Source: a bacterium (GTDB lineage Bacteria > Electryoneota > Electryoneia > Electryoneales > Electryoneaceae). Taken from it: a stretch of 7,923 nucleotides of DNA. Below are positions 1-6,048 of this stretch, one piece after another; the first letter of the stretch is position 1; each line of letters begins with the position of its first letter. A program made the position numbers and the translations under genes. The notes under the pieces are model-generated. The model was not told the origin of the DNA, made no database searches, and saw only the letters and a program-made list of their open reading frames with translations. The stretch spans positions 1 to 7,923 of the forward strand of contig JANQEY010000185.1 of NCBI GenBank assembly GCA_028278125.1, given 5' to 3'.

Positions 1-603
<603 letters not shown>

Positions 604-691
604 ATTATTTTTCTTTTCAGATAACGGAAATAATCAGATGACGCGGTTTCTGTCTGATGATAGTATTTTGATGATTCGCTTAAGAAGTTTG

Positions 692-705
692 CCGTCACAT
701 GACGG
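692..705 (+). other. Hairpin in the 23S-5S spacer
   Basis: CCGTC-ACAT-GACGG forms a 5-bp stem with a 4-nt loop in the roughly 110-nt spacer between 23S and 5S. It sits about 8 nt before the 5S terminal stem. It could help processing of the rRNA precursor, but that is inference. No tRNA is present in the spacer. Confidence 0.4.
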
Positions 706-713
706 AAAAATTT

Positions 714-834
714 TCTTCGGTGGCCATAGCGAAGGTGAGACACCTCTTCTCATTCCGAACAGAGTAGTTAAGACCTTCCGCGCCGATGGTACTGCTTGGG
801 GAACCTTGTGGGAGAGTAGGTCGTCGCCGAGGGA
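714..834 (+). rRNA. rrf: 5S ribosomal RNA
   Basis: This is a full-length 5S rRNA of about 120 nt. The conserved CATTCCGAACAGAGTAGTTAAG segment of loops B and C lies at about 749-770, and CGCCGATGGTACTG at 781-794. The GGGAGAGTAGGTCG segment follows at about 810-823. The 5' end (TTCGGTGGC, 716-724) pairs with the 3' end (GTCGCCGAG, 823-831) to form the terminal helix, extended by one or two bases at the ends. This pairing sets the boundaries to within a few bases. It follows 23S directly, the usual operon order. Confidence 0.95.
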
Positions 835-844
835 TTTTTAAATC

Positions 845-873
845 AAACCCAACGCTCTGCGTTGGGTTTTTTT
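845..873 (+). terminator. Intrinsic terminator of the rRNA operon
   Basis: AAACCCAACGC (845-855), a 3-nt loop TCT, then GCGTTGGGTTT form an 11-bp perfect stem running into a T tract (867-873). It starts about 10 nt after 5S, which is the expected place for rRNA operon termination. Confidence 0.92.
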
Positions 874-945
874 ATTCCCCGCCAATATTAATGTTTTTCT
901 CATCCAAACTTTGTATTTTATATATAACCAGTTTCGGAGAGAAAC

Positions 946-2721
946 ATGTCTTCCAGATTTTTCCGGATGATCATATTCTTAATATTTATAGTATTTACTC
1001 CTTGCTATTCGCAGCTGGATTTCGATATGCACATAATCGATGAAGATTTATATCATCCCTCCGCTCCATATGCTTCAGACATTGATGGTGATGGTGATCT
1101 GGATATTATTTGTGGTACGGGTGAAAACACACTCTGGTGGATAAATGAAGGTGCAAACATTTGCACCTTTATTTATCAGGATGAACTGCCAGATAATTTT
1201 GAAAATCCTTATGCTATTACTTCAGCAGATTTGGATAACGACGGTGATATGGATATCGCAGCGACAGGAATTACAGGCTTTGATACCTATATCAAGTGGT
1301 GGGAGAATGATGGTCAACCTGTTCCATCATTTACCGTACACGACTTGGATGAAAATGACGAAAATGGAGGTATGATTGATGTTGCTGATGTGGACAATGA
1401 TGGTGACATTGATATCGTTTCACATGGTTTTTTGACGGAGGGTCAGGAAACATCAAGAGTCATTATTGTTTATGAGAATTTAGGTGATGGACAATTCTTG
1501 ATATTAACCTTTGAAATAGATGTATATCCTGGAATAGGTTATCTGGTTCTAAATGATTTTGATAACGATCAGGATTTTGATATTGTTTTCGAATGTTCAG
1601 ACAATACACCAGGTGGTTATCGCTGGATGGAAAATCTTGGGGATATGGATTTCGAGACTGATGTTGCGTTAACCGATGGTTTATATGGATATCCTTTTGA
1701 TATAGCTGACTTGGATAATGATGATGATTTAGACATTATTACGACAACCGGCCCATCCGATGATGAAATATTCTGGCTTGAGAACACAGGACTAAATCCT
1801 CCTGACTTTGAATATAATTTTTTGGACTGGCATATCGACCCAGAAACAATTAAAGCCGGCGACCTTGACAATGATGGTGATACGGATATTATAACTGCAG
1901 CTGGAGATCCTATATCTGGTAACTGGGGTGAAATTACTTACCGGCTTAATGATGGTGAACAGAATTTTGAAGAATTTATTCTTGTAGAGAGTTTTTACGG
2001 GCCGATTGGTCCCGATTGTTTCCTAGTTATAGACCTTGATCAGGATGGAGATCTTGATATCCTTGCCACCGCAACCTTGTTTCCAATGCTAGCCTGGTTT
2101 GAAAACAGGCTGATTGATGCTGAGATAGAACCATTCCACCTCGAATCACCAGGAATTGGTTTCACAACACCTGATACACAAGTTGTCCTTGTTTGGAACC
2201 AGGCAATCCCGAATTTCGAAACAAACATCACTTATTATATTAAATGCCATGACAACCCGGACAATGATGAAATAATCGCTGAAACTTCAGATACAACCTA
2301 TGTTTTCACTGGTGTTCCCGGCACACAGTATTTCTGGGATGTCAAAGCTGTAGCACATAATGGACTTGAACAATGGGCTGAAGAACAGTTCTGGCATTTT
2401 ACCATAGTTGATACTACAAACGCAGTGGATGACCCTCTTGCTTCCAGCATCCCCACTGAGTATGCTATACAATCCGTTTATCCAAACCCTTTCAACGCTT
2501 CAACTACGATCACTGTTGCCTTACCTCAGCCGTCGCACCTCTCCCTGCAAATCTTCAACACAACTGGGCAGATGGTAACCTCCCTAGCTGAAGGGCAATA
2601 CGGGCAGGGATACCATGATTTTGTATTTAATGGAAATGGTTTATCCAGCGGGATATATTTTGTTCATGCAAGTGTCCCTGGAAGTATGAAGGAGTTGCGG
2701 AAAATTGTTTTAATGAAATAA
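946..2721 (+). CDS. Secreted FG-GAP/VCBS-type propeller protein with type IX sorting domain
   Basis: The 591-residue product looks secreted or surface-exposed; its ligand is unknown. Residues 1-22 are a Sec signal peptide (hydrophobic 8-19, likely cleavage after Ser22). Seven calcium-binding motifs of the type DxDxDxDxD lie at 45-53, 95-103, 148-156, 204-212, 255-263, 306-314 and 363-371. Their spacing of 50-57 residues matches one complete seven-bladed FG-GAP/VCBS beta-propeller. Residues about 395-488 look like an Fn3/Ig-like domain (VVLVWNQA, TQYFWDVKAV). Residues about 507-591 are a T9SS/Por C-terminal sorting domain: VYPNPFNAST at 511-520, LSSGIYFVHA at 566-575, and a basic tail ending RKIVLMK. 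The start is backed by GGAGAG at 936-941, 4 nt before the ATG. Codon use is AT-leaning like the 6109 gene. It stands alone between the rRNA terminator and the repeat-rich region. The family assignment is firm; the biological role is not known. Confidence 0.93.
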   Translation: MSSRFFRMIIFLIFIVFTPCYSQLDFDMHIIDEDLYHPSAPYASDIDGDGDLDIICGTGENTLWWINEGANICTFIYQDELPDNFENPYAITSADLDNDGDMDIAATGITGFDTYIKWWENDGQPVPSFTVHDLDENDENGGMIDVADVDNDGDIDIVSHGFLTEGQETSRVIIVYENLGDGQFLILTFEIDVYPGIGYLVLNDFDNDQDFDIVFECSDNTPGGYRWMENLGDMDFETDVALTDGLYGYPFDIADLDNDDDLDIITTTGPSDDEIFWLENTGLNPPDFEYNFLDWHIDPETIKAGDLDNDGDTDIITAAGDPISGNWGEITYRLNDGEQNFEEFILVESFYGPIGPDCFLVIDLDQDGDLDILATATLFPMLAWFENRLIDAEIEPFHLESPGIGFTTPDTQVVLVWNQAIPNFETNITYYIKCHDNPDNDEIIAETSDTTYVFTGVPGTQYFWDVKAVAHNGLEQWAEEQFWHFTIVDTTNAVDDPLASSIPTEYAIQSVYPNPFNASTTITVALPQPSHLSLQIFNTTGQMVTSLAEGQYGQGYHDFVFNGNGLSSGIYFVHASVPGSMKELRKIVLMK

Positions 2722-2735
2722 TGTTGTAAGAGACA

Positions 2736-2792
2736 CCTGGGTTGCATCCTCCTTCGTTTTAACTACGGAGGATCAAAGCCAACCCAGGCTAC
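2736..2792 (-). repeat. REP-like hairpin A with nested stem
   Basis: CCTGGGTTG (2736-2744) pairs perfectly with CAACCCAGG (2780-2788). Inside is a second perfect 7-bp stem, ATCCTCC (2746-2752) with GGAGGAT (2767-2773). CTAC at 2789-2792 touches the foot, so the minus strand reads GTAG then hairpin, as in REP elements. It begins 14 nt after the stop codon of the 946-2721 gene. Confidence 0.7.
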
Positions 2793-2814
2793 ACATATTA
2801 AATTCAAACAAAGT

Positions 2815-2841
2815 GTAGCTTGGGTTGACTCGCAACCCAAG
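2815..2841 (+). repeat. REP-like hairpin B
   Basis: GTAG (2815-2818) is followed directly by CTTGGGTTG (2819-2827), loop ACTCG, and CAACCCAAG (2833-2841), a perfect 9-bp stem. It lies in inverted orientation to hairpin A, with the two GTAG feet facing each other across about 22 nt. The minus-strand loop is CGAGT closed by a G-C pair, identical to the loop of hairpin G. Confidence 0.72.
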
Positions 2842-2852
2842 ATTGATCACAT

Positions 2853-2967
2853 CTTTCCAGTGGGATTTATTTTTGTTCAGGCATTAATAAACCCTGTTGT
2901 CGAAGCCAACAGGGCCACCCAAATGGGACAATTGAATCAGTTCCAGAAAATATTGCTGATTAAATAA
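2853..2967 (+). pseudogene. Decayed 3' end of a sorting-domain gene, with inserted hairpin
   Basis: The plus strand encodes LSSGIYF (2853-2873). After one extra T in a T run (2874) it continues VQA (2875-2883), as in the intact LSSGIYFVHA of the upstream gene. The frame then stays open through hairpin C and ends MGQLNQFQKILLIK followed by TAA (2965-2967), a typical sorting-domain tail. Relative to the intact gene (16 residues from FVHA to the end), this copy carries about 13 extra residues, the size of the hairpin repeat. The body of the gene and its PNPFN motif are absent. It could be a relic of a deleted gene or a duplicated 3' end. Confidence 0.65.
2892..2918 (-). repeat. REP-like hairpin C, inside a sorting-domain remnant
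   Basis: CCCTGTTG (2892-2899), loop TCGAAGC, and CAACAGGG (2907-2914) form a perfect 8-bp stem followed by CCAC (2915-2918), so the minus strand reads GTGG then hairpin. With its AA leader and CCACCC trailer it has the same layout as G and H. It is translated without a stop as NPVVEANRAT in the frame of the remnant. Confidence 0.7.
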
Positions 2968-2980
2968 TAATTGAGATTGC

Positions 2981-3110
2981 TTTGTTGGTGGGAAACGACG
3001 CCCACCGAGCTACACTGCGTTCCGGTTCGTCGCTCCTCCTTCGCAAAAGCTACGTTGGACAGGTCGCTTTACGCCAAAGGCGCATAAATCTCGCAACGAC
3101 ACCAACGAAA
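2981..3110. repeat. Composite repeat bounded by short inverted ends
   Basis: GTTGGTG (2984-2990) is matched by CACCAAC (3100-3106), bracketing about 125 nt with no reading frame of note. Inside are hairpin E, the TCCTCCTTCG-n6-CTACG box at 3034-3054 and a short CGCC-AAA-GGCG stem at 3072-3082. The box also occurs inside hairpin A. It may be a non-coding mobile fragment; the function is unknown. Confidence 0.4.
2985..3013 (-). repeat. REP-like hairpin E
   Basis: GGTGGG (2987-2992), an 8-nt loop, and CCCACC (3001-3006) form a 6-bp stem. It can extend by a T-G and a T-A pair. CTAC at 3010-3013 lies three bases beyond the stem, one base beyond the extended helix. This is the weakest family member because the foot is offset. 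Confidence 0.5.
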
Positions 3111-3116
3111 TAGCAG

Positions 3117-3142
3117 GTAGCCCGGGATCAGCGTATCCCGGG
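3117..3142 (+). repeat. REP-like hairpin F
   Basis: GTAG (3117-3120) runs directly into CCCGGGAT (3121-3128), loop CAGCGT, and ATCCCGGG (3135-3142), a perfect 8-bp GC-rich stem. It has the same orientation as B. It sits just before the second sorting-domain tail. Confidence 0.72.
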
Positions 3143-3149
3143 AAACTAA

Positions 3150-3182
3150 GAGATGTTACGGATAATTCTATTGATTAAATAG
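3150..3182 (+). pseudogene. Relic of a sorting-domain C-terminal tail (second)
   Basis: The plus strand reads EMLRIILLIK then TAG (3180-3182), matching the basic and hydrophobic tail ...RKILLIK* typical of type IX sorting domains. An in-frame TAA at 3147-3149 shows that nothing upstream is still joined to it. It is too short to identify alone. The call rests on three such tails occurring within about 330 bases. Confidence 0.5.
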
Positions 3183-3200
3183 CGCTTGATTAGGATGTAA

Positions 3201-3293
3201 TACACCGTGTTAAGAAACCCGATTTGCGAGTCAAATCGGGCCACCCGGTCGCGGAATTCAAATAAGATGAGAAAAATCCTGTTCATTAAGTAG
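3201..3293 (+). pseudogene. Relic of a sorting-domain C-terminal tail (third), with hairpin in frame
   Basis: KMRKILFIK then TAG (3264-3293) again matches the end of a type IX sorting domain. The frame is open back to the stop at 3198-3200 and passes through hairpin G. The 31 codons before the stop codon include NPICESNRAT, which mirrors NPVVEANRAT in the first remnant. Upstream of the hairpin (YTVLR) no sorting-domain motif is recognisable, so only the last nine or so codons are a confident match. Confidence 0.5.
3218..3244 (-). repeat. REP-like hairpin G
   Basis: CCCGATTTG (3218-3226), loop CGAGT, and CAAATCGGG (3232-3240) form a perfect 9-bp stem followed by CCAC (3241-3244). Its edges match hairpin C while the stem bases differ in compensating pairs. 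It shares the CGAGT loop with the minus strand of hairpin B. It lies in the same open frame as the third tail and would encode NPICESNRAT. Confidence 0.72.
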
Positions 3294-3300
3294 AGAGAAA

Positions 3301-3336
3301 CCCGACAATCCCGAAGTGTCGGGAATGTCGGGCCAC
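3301..3336 (-). repeat. REP-like hairpin H (longest stem)
   Basis: CCCGACA (3301-3307) pairs with TGTCGGG (3326-3332). TCCCGA (3309-3314) pairs with TCGGGA (3319-3324) around loop AGTG, giving 13 bp with one A-A mismatch. CCAC follows at 3333-3336. It has the same AAACCC...GGGCCACCC edges as G. It lies 31 nt beyond the stop of the leftward operon and, read on the minus strand, is followed by a T-rich run, so it may also serve as a terminator. Confidence 0.7.
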
Positions 3337-3366
3337 CCACTTATTTTCTGCGATATTAGTATGTTA

Positions 3367-4533
3367 TTACTTCGAATATCTCTTCGAAAATTTGTCACGT
3401 GATGACACAAGGATAATGTTGTTGTTATCGTTAATAGTTACACCAACACTCTGTGTTAATTCGGGAAATGATTCACCGTTGTGTTCCGAAAAGTTGAATT
3501 CAAAAGTGTGGTCACCCGGTGGTATGCGCAATGCTGCCACATGAACCGCATCCGGGAGGTTATCCCAGTACCGGGTATCCACAGCCGGTTTAGCTTTTGA
3601 CGAAAGCAGCAATGCCCCGATACCAACAACACCCAGCGCCAATCCCAACTCTTCAGCACCTTCGCCATAGTTCGGATCATGGATAAATTCTGAAGAAATA
3701 TCTGTTAATACTGAACCGATGGATTCTGTCGATTGCCTGAACGCGACTTTTCCGTCAATGATTTTATCAACGGCTCTCCCGCCACGGGTTGATGCCTGCC
3801 AAAATATATCCTCGATGGGGTAAAGGTTGATTGTCGAATCTGCAGTCAAACTGCATACCGCACGGTTTTCCTTGAACTTTTTACCTCTGAAGAATTTTAG
3901 CTGGTAGGATCCTACACCGTCAGCGACTTTACGCGGGGATCTACCGGTTTCGACAATCAGAATCGTATTGGGTGGATTATCAATAGAAGGTAATTCTATA
4001 TCCGGCCTGGATCGCTTGACAAAATCGAAAGCGGTGGATGCTTCACCGATACTGCCCTGCTTCATCAGTGCATAACCTTGCAGGTAGAGTGGCAGGATAA
4101 CATCCGCCCGATGCTGATCCTCCTCGGCAAAAGCATCCTGCATTACAGATTGACGGAAACACGCCTGGGCGTTGCCGTAATCATTATCCATAAGGTAGAG
4201 AAGGCCACGGTAGTAGTAAGCCATCATCCGTTCGTAGGGCTCACCCTTAAACGGTTTAACCTTCTCCTCGTACCAGATAGATCTAGCGGCTTTTGCATCC
4301 GGTGAGTCACCCCATATCGCCGATATCAGGTAAGTTGCGACATCAAACTGTTTGGCGGCTGCCTCGTAATTATGGTTGTAGAGTTCGATTGTCCCCTGGC
4401 AGAGCGACCTGAGGACGGTATCATCTCCCTCTTTCCGTTTTTTGCCAAAAACAGGAGTAATACTCCAGGAAAACACGGCTAATACAAGACAATAGACAAA
4501 GAATTTTTTACCTGTAGATCGTATCATCTGCAC
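3367..4533 (-). CDS. TPR-like envelope protein, COG3014 type
   Basis: The 388-residue product is probably periplasmic or outer-membrane associated. An N-terminal hydrophobic segment (11-29, likely cleavage near Gly30) is a signal peptide without a lipobox Cys. TPR-like helical pairs follow at about 40-70, 100-135 and 143-175. Then come a strand-rich part with ILIVETGRSPRK (191-202), a hydrophobic Gly-rich segment (295-311) and DTRYWDNLPDAVHVAALRIPPG (319-340). From memory, proteins of the COG3014 group, often encoded beside lpoB, carry a similar VETG-x-x-P-R-K motif and D-x-R-x-W-x-x-LP...PPG block; I infer membership from that. The start used is GTG; ATG at 4527, two codons in, is as likely. 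Either start lies inside the 3' end of the LpoB-like gene, which suggests translational coupling. The exact function is unknown. Confidence 0.82.
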   Translation of the reverse strand: MQMIRSTGKKFFVYCLVLAVFSWSITPVFGKKRKEGDDTVLRSLCQGTIELYNHNYEAAAKQFDVATYLISAIWGDSPDAKAARSIWYEEKVKPFKGEPYERMMAYYYRGLLYLMDNDYGNAQACFRQSVMQDAFAEEDQHRADVILPLYLQGYALMKQGSIGEASTAFDFVKRSRPDIELPSIDNPPNTILIVETGRSPRKVADGVGSYQLKFFRGKKFKENRAVCSLTADSTINLYPIEDIFWQASTRGGRAVDKIIDGKVAFRQSTESIGSVLTDISSEFIHDPNYGEGAEELGLALGVVGIGALLLSSKAKPAVDTRYWDNLPDAVHVAALRIPPGDHTFEFNFSEHNGESFPELTQSVGVTINDNNNIILVSSRDKFSKRYSK

Positions 4534-5149
4534 CGGCTTTCTTCATGTCGTAAACGTTTCCCCAGACAGACAATCCAGAATCCAGGTCAAGTATTTCAAA
4601 CGATACCTGGAAATAGTTGGAACGGATTCCCGAAGTATTTGAAGCGGTTGACTGGGATGTAATCCGACCTATCAGGCGATAATCAGCGCCAGCTACGTTC
4701 TCTGGGGCCGCCTTCGTACCTTCATCCGTTAATCCGCTTTGGCTGAGCGATCTTTCCTCGAGAACCAGGTCAAGGTTCTGCCTCGAAACAAACTCAAGTT
4801 TACCTTCGGACGCTTTCATCAGTTCGATCCGTAACCTCTCCAGCAGCATATTGATGTTAAACACCTGGCTGGATTCGTTTTTGAAACGGGTGTCGTCGAT
4901 GATAATTCTTGGAGGTATTTCCGGTTCTGCAAACCTGTTCTCTGCCAGGAGATCATTGACCATCAGGGTCGATAATGCTCGGACATCCTGTGATTCAAAG
5001 CCAACACCACTAATACCCTGTGTGAATGATGACGGATCAACATACTGTGGTGTCATTGACTGAGATGGAGCTGCACAACCCGAAAACCAGGCTATCCAGG
5101 CTAACAGTATTATGACTAAACTAAAACGGTATACAACAGTTCGCGACAT
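4508..5149 (-). CDS. lpoB: LpoB-like lipoprotein, penicillin-binding-protein activator family
   Basis: LpoB in E. coli is an outer-membrane lipoprotein that reaches through the peptidoglycan to activate the synthase PBP1b. This 213-residue protein matches that family. It has a signal peptide with lipobox FSGC (Cys25), a short polar linker (26-48), then the globular domain. Family-type segments are RIIIDDTRFKNES (81-93), EFVSRQNLDLVLEER (119-133), ADYRLIGRI (155-163), YFQVSFEILDLDSG (179-192) and VWGNVYDMKKAGADDTIYR (195-213). The linker is much shorter than the long Pro-rich one of enterobacterial LpoB, so the reach and partner may differ. The start is backed by AGGA 6 nt before the ATG. It lies 14 nt after the upstream lipoprotein gene and overlaps the downstream TPR gene by about 26 nt, so the three genes form one operon. 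CsgG- and FlgT-like proteins share this fold and are the main alternative. Confidence 0.85.
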   Translation of the reverse strand: MSRTVVYRFSLVIILLAWIAWFSGCAAPSQSMTPQYVDPSSFTQGISGVGFESQDVRALSTLMVNDLLAENRFAEPEIPPRIIIDDTRFKNESSQVFNINMLLERLRIELMKASEGKLEFVSRQNLDLVLEERSLSQSGLTDEGTKAAPENVAGADYRLIGRITSQSTASNTSGIRSNYFQVSFEILDLDSGLSVWGNVYDMKKAGADDTIYR

Positions 5150-5163
5150 ACTTAATCCTGTAT

Positions 5164-5718
5164 TTACTTAGGCTTGGCGGCTTTTTTGATGGCTTTCTGC
5201 CAGCGTCTCTCAAGGTCAGGATAAATCTCTTTAGTCAGGTCATAAACCTGGTCCCAGTGTTCATTGGTAGAGTAATTGGCGTAGAGATATACGATCATGT
5301 CATCAATCTCTTCGAATGACAGGTCTGATGTTTCCCTCATATATTCACGACCACCGACCAGGGCCAGGGCTGCCTCACGTCCCGCTGCGTCACCGGCTTT
5401 TTGACCTAGTAAACCACCGAATACGGGGACTGCCTTTAACGCTTCTTCACCGGCTTTCCTGCCTGCGTAACTACCAACGTTTGCACCGATTTTCGCAACT
5501 GTTCCCTTTTCAACCCAGGGAGCAACTACGCCATCAGAGGTGTAAGGACAAAGGAATTTTCCTTCATTAGTTTCCAATGGATTAGTAAAACTGACCTCGT
5601 CCGGTTTCGGGAATGTTGCCGCGCAATTTATCAGCATGAATGAAAAAGCCAGGATAACGCTGATAAGACCAATTCTGTAAAACAGTTTTCTTGTGTTGAG
5701 CGATTTTTTCAATGACAT
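5164..5718 (-). CDS. Lipoprotein with tandem glycine-zipper segments
   Basis: This is the first gene of the leftward operon; its 184-residue product is not one I recognise by name. Residues 12-31 are a hydrophobic signal segment followed by Cys32 in the context LINC. Asn at -1 is unusual for a lipobox, but the rest of the layout fits a lipoprotein. Residues 78-90 (G78, G82, G86, G90) and 101-113 (G101, G105, G109, G113) form two GxxxG ladders, the glycine-zipper pattern that packs helices in or on membranes. The C-terminal part (about 124-184) is predicted helical and ends in a Lys/Ala-rich tail. The start is supported by a GGGGAG Shine-Dalgarno about 8 nt upstream. Its place before the LpoB-like gene suggests that it works with it at the outer membrane; this is inference. 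Confidence 0.8.
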   Translation of the reverse strand: MSLKKSLNTRKLFYRIGLISVILAFSFMLINCAATFPKPDEVSFTNPLETNEGKFLCPYTSDGVVAPWVEKGTVAKIGANVGSYAGRKAGEEALKAVPVFGGLLGQKAGDAAGREAALALVGGREYMRETSDLSFEEIDDMIVYLYANYSTNEHWDQVYDLTKEIYPDLERRWQKAIKKAAKPK

Positions 5719-5848
5719 GACTCGATCTCCCCTTCGAGAAGTTGGTTGAAAGAAATAACATGAATAAAATCAGGGTAATAAAATGAAATGAATGTTTACA
5801 ATATCCCCACGGTTAGTTTAAAGGTTCGAAGATTAGCTGGCAAGAAAT

Positions 5849-5930
5849 AACCGTGGATTATTGTGATTCCGTAAAGTTTGTCTCGGAGAGGTTTATATTA
5901 TTTTGATTGAGGATTTGCAAATCCACGGTT
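5849..5930. promoter_or_regulatory. Inverted pair of AACCGTGGATT boxes (plus a third half-copy)
   Basis: AACCGTGGATT (5849-5859) and AATCCACGGTT (5920-5930) are perfect 11-bp inverted copies about 60 nt apart. A shorter copy, CCACGGTT, lies at 5807-5814. Such boxes between divergent genes are candidates for a shared regulator's sites. They could equally form a large stem in RNA or be a mobile-repeat remnant. Confidence 0.4.
5911..5924. promoter_or_regulatory. Perfect 14-bp palindrome, candidate operator
   Basis: GGATTTGCAAATCC is fully symmetric and overlaps the right-hand AATCCACGGTT box. Perfect symmetry without a loop favours binding by a dimeric protein over an RNA hairpin. No regulator is encoded nearby. 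Confidence 0.4.
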
Positions 5931-5981
5931 CAACAGCATCGAATCTATGAATTTTGTTAAAAATCAGTAGATATTCCTTTC

Positions 5982-6004
5982 TATTATGACAAAATATCAT
6001 TATA
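5982..6004. promoter_or_regulatory. AT-rich dyad near a possible -10 box
   Basis: TATTATGA (5982-5989) and TCATTATA (5997-6004) are inverted with one mismatch around a 7-nt spacer. They overlap TATACT (6001-6006), a -10-like hexamer about 105 nt before the LVIVD start codon. No good -35 is seen, so the promoter reading is tentative. Confidence 0.25.
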
Positions 6005-6048
6005 CTCCAATTACATCCCCCGAAGAAGTTCTCAAAAAAGGCAACAAT

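Larger units (their letters stand above)
2722..3366. other. Gene-free REP-like hairpin and sorting-domain-tail cluster
   Basis: No intact gene is seen in these 645 bases, which lie between two convergent genes. They hold at least seven hairpins, listed separately, each with a CTAC or CCAC next to one foot, and three remnants of sorting-domain 3' ends. No intrinsic terminator with a clean U tract is visible for either neighbouring gene. The hairpin at 3301-3332, read leftward, is followed by TTTCTCTCT and might end the leftward operon. Confidence 0.75.

Noticed and set aside
905..930. Promoter with TATATAAC ahead of the 946 gene
   Set aside because: The AT-rich run is suggestive, but no matching -35-type element could be placed, so it is not listed as a feature.
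1145..2472. Several open frames inside the 946-2721 gene, on both strands
   Set aside because: They are shadows of the repeat-rich coding sequence and lack their own signals or families.
2736..3336. CRISPR array
   Set aside because: The hairpins differ in stem sequence, orientation and spacing; there is no constant direct repeat with unique spacers and no cas gene.
3146..3340. 64-residue minus-strand open frame
   Set aside because: It is built from hairpins G and H and the antisense of the third sorting-domain tail, and has no credible ribosome binding site.
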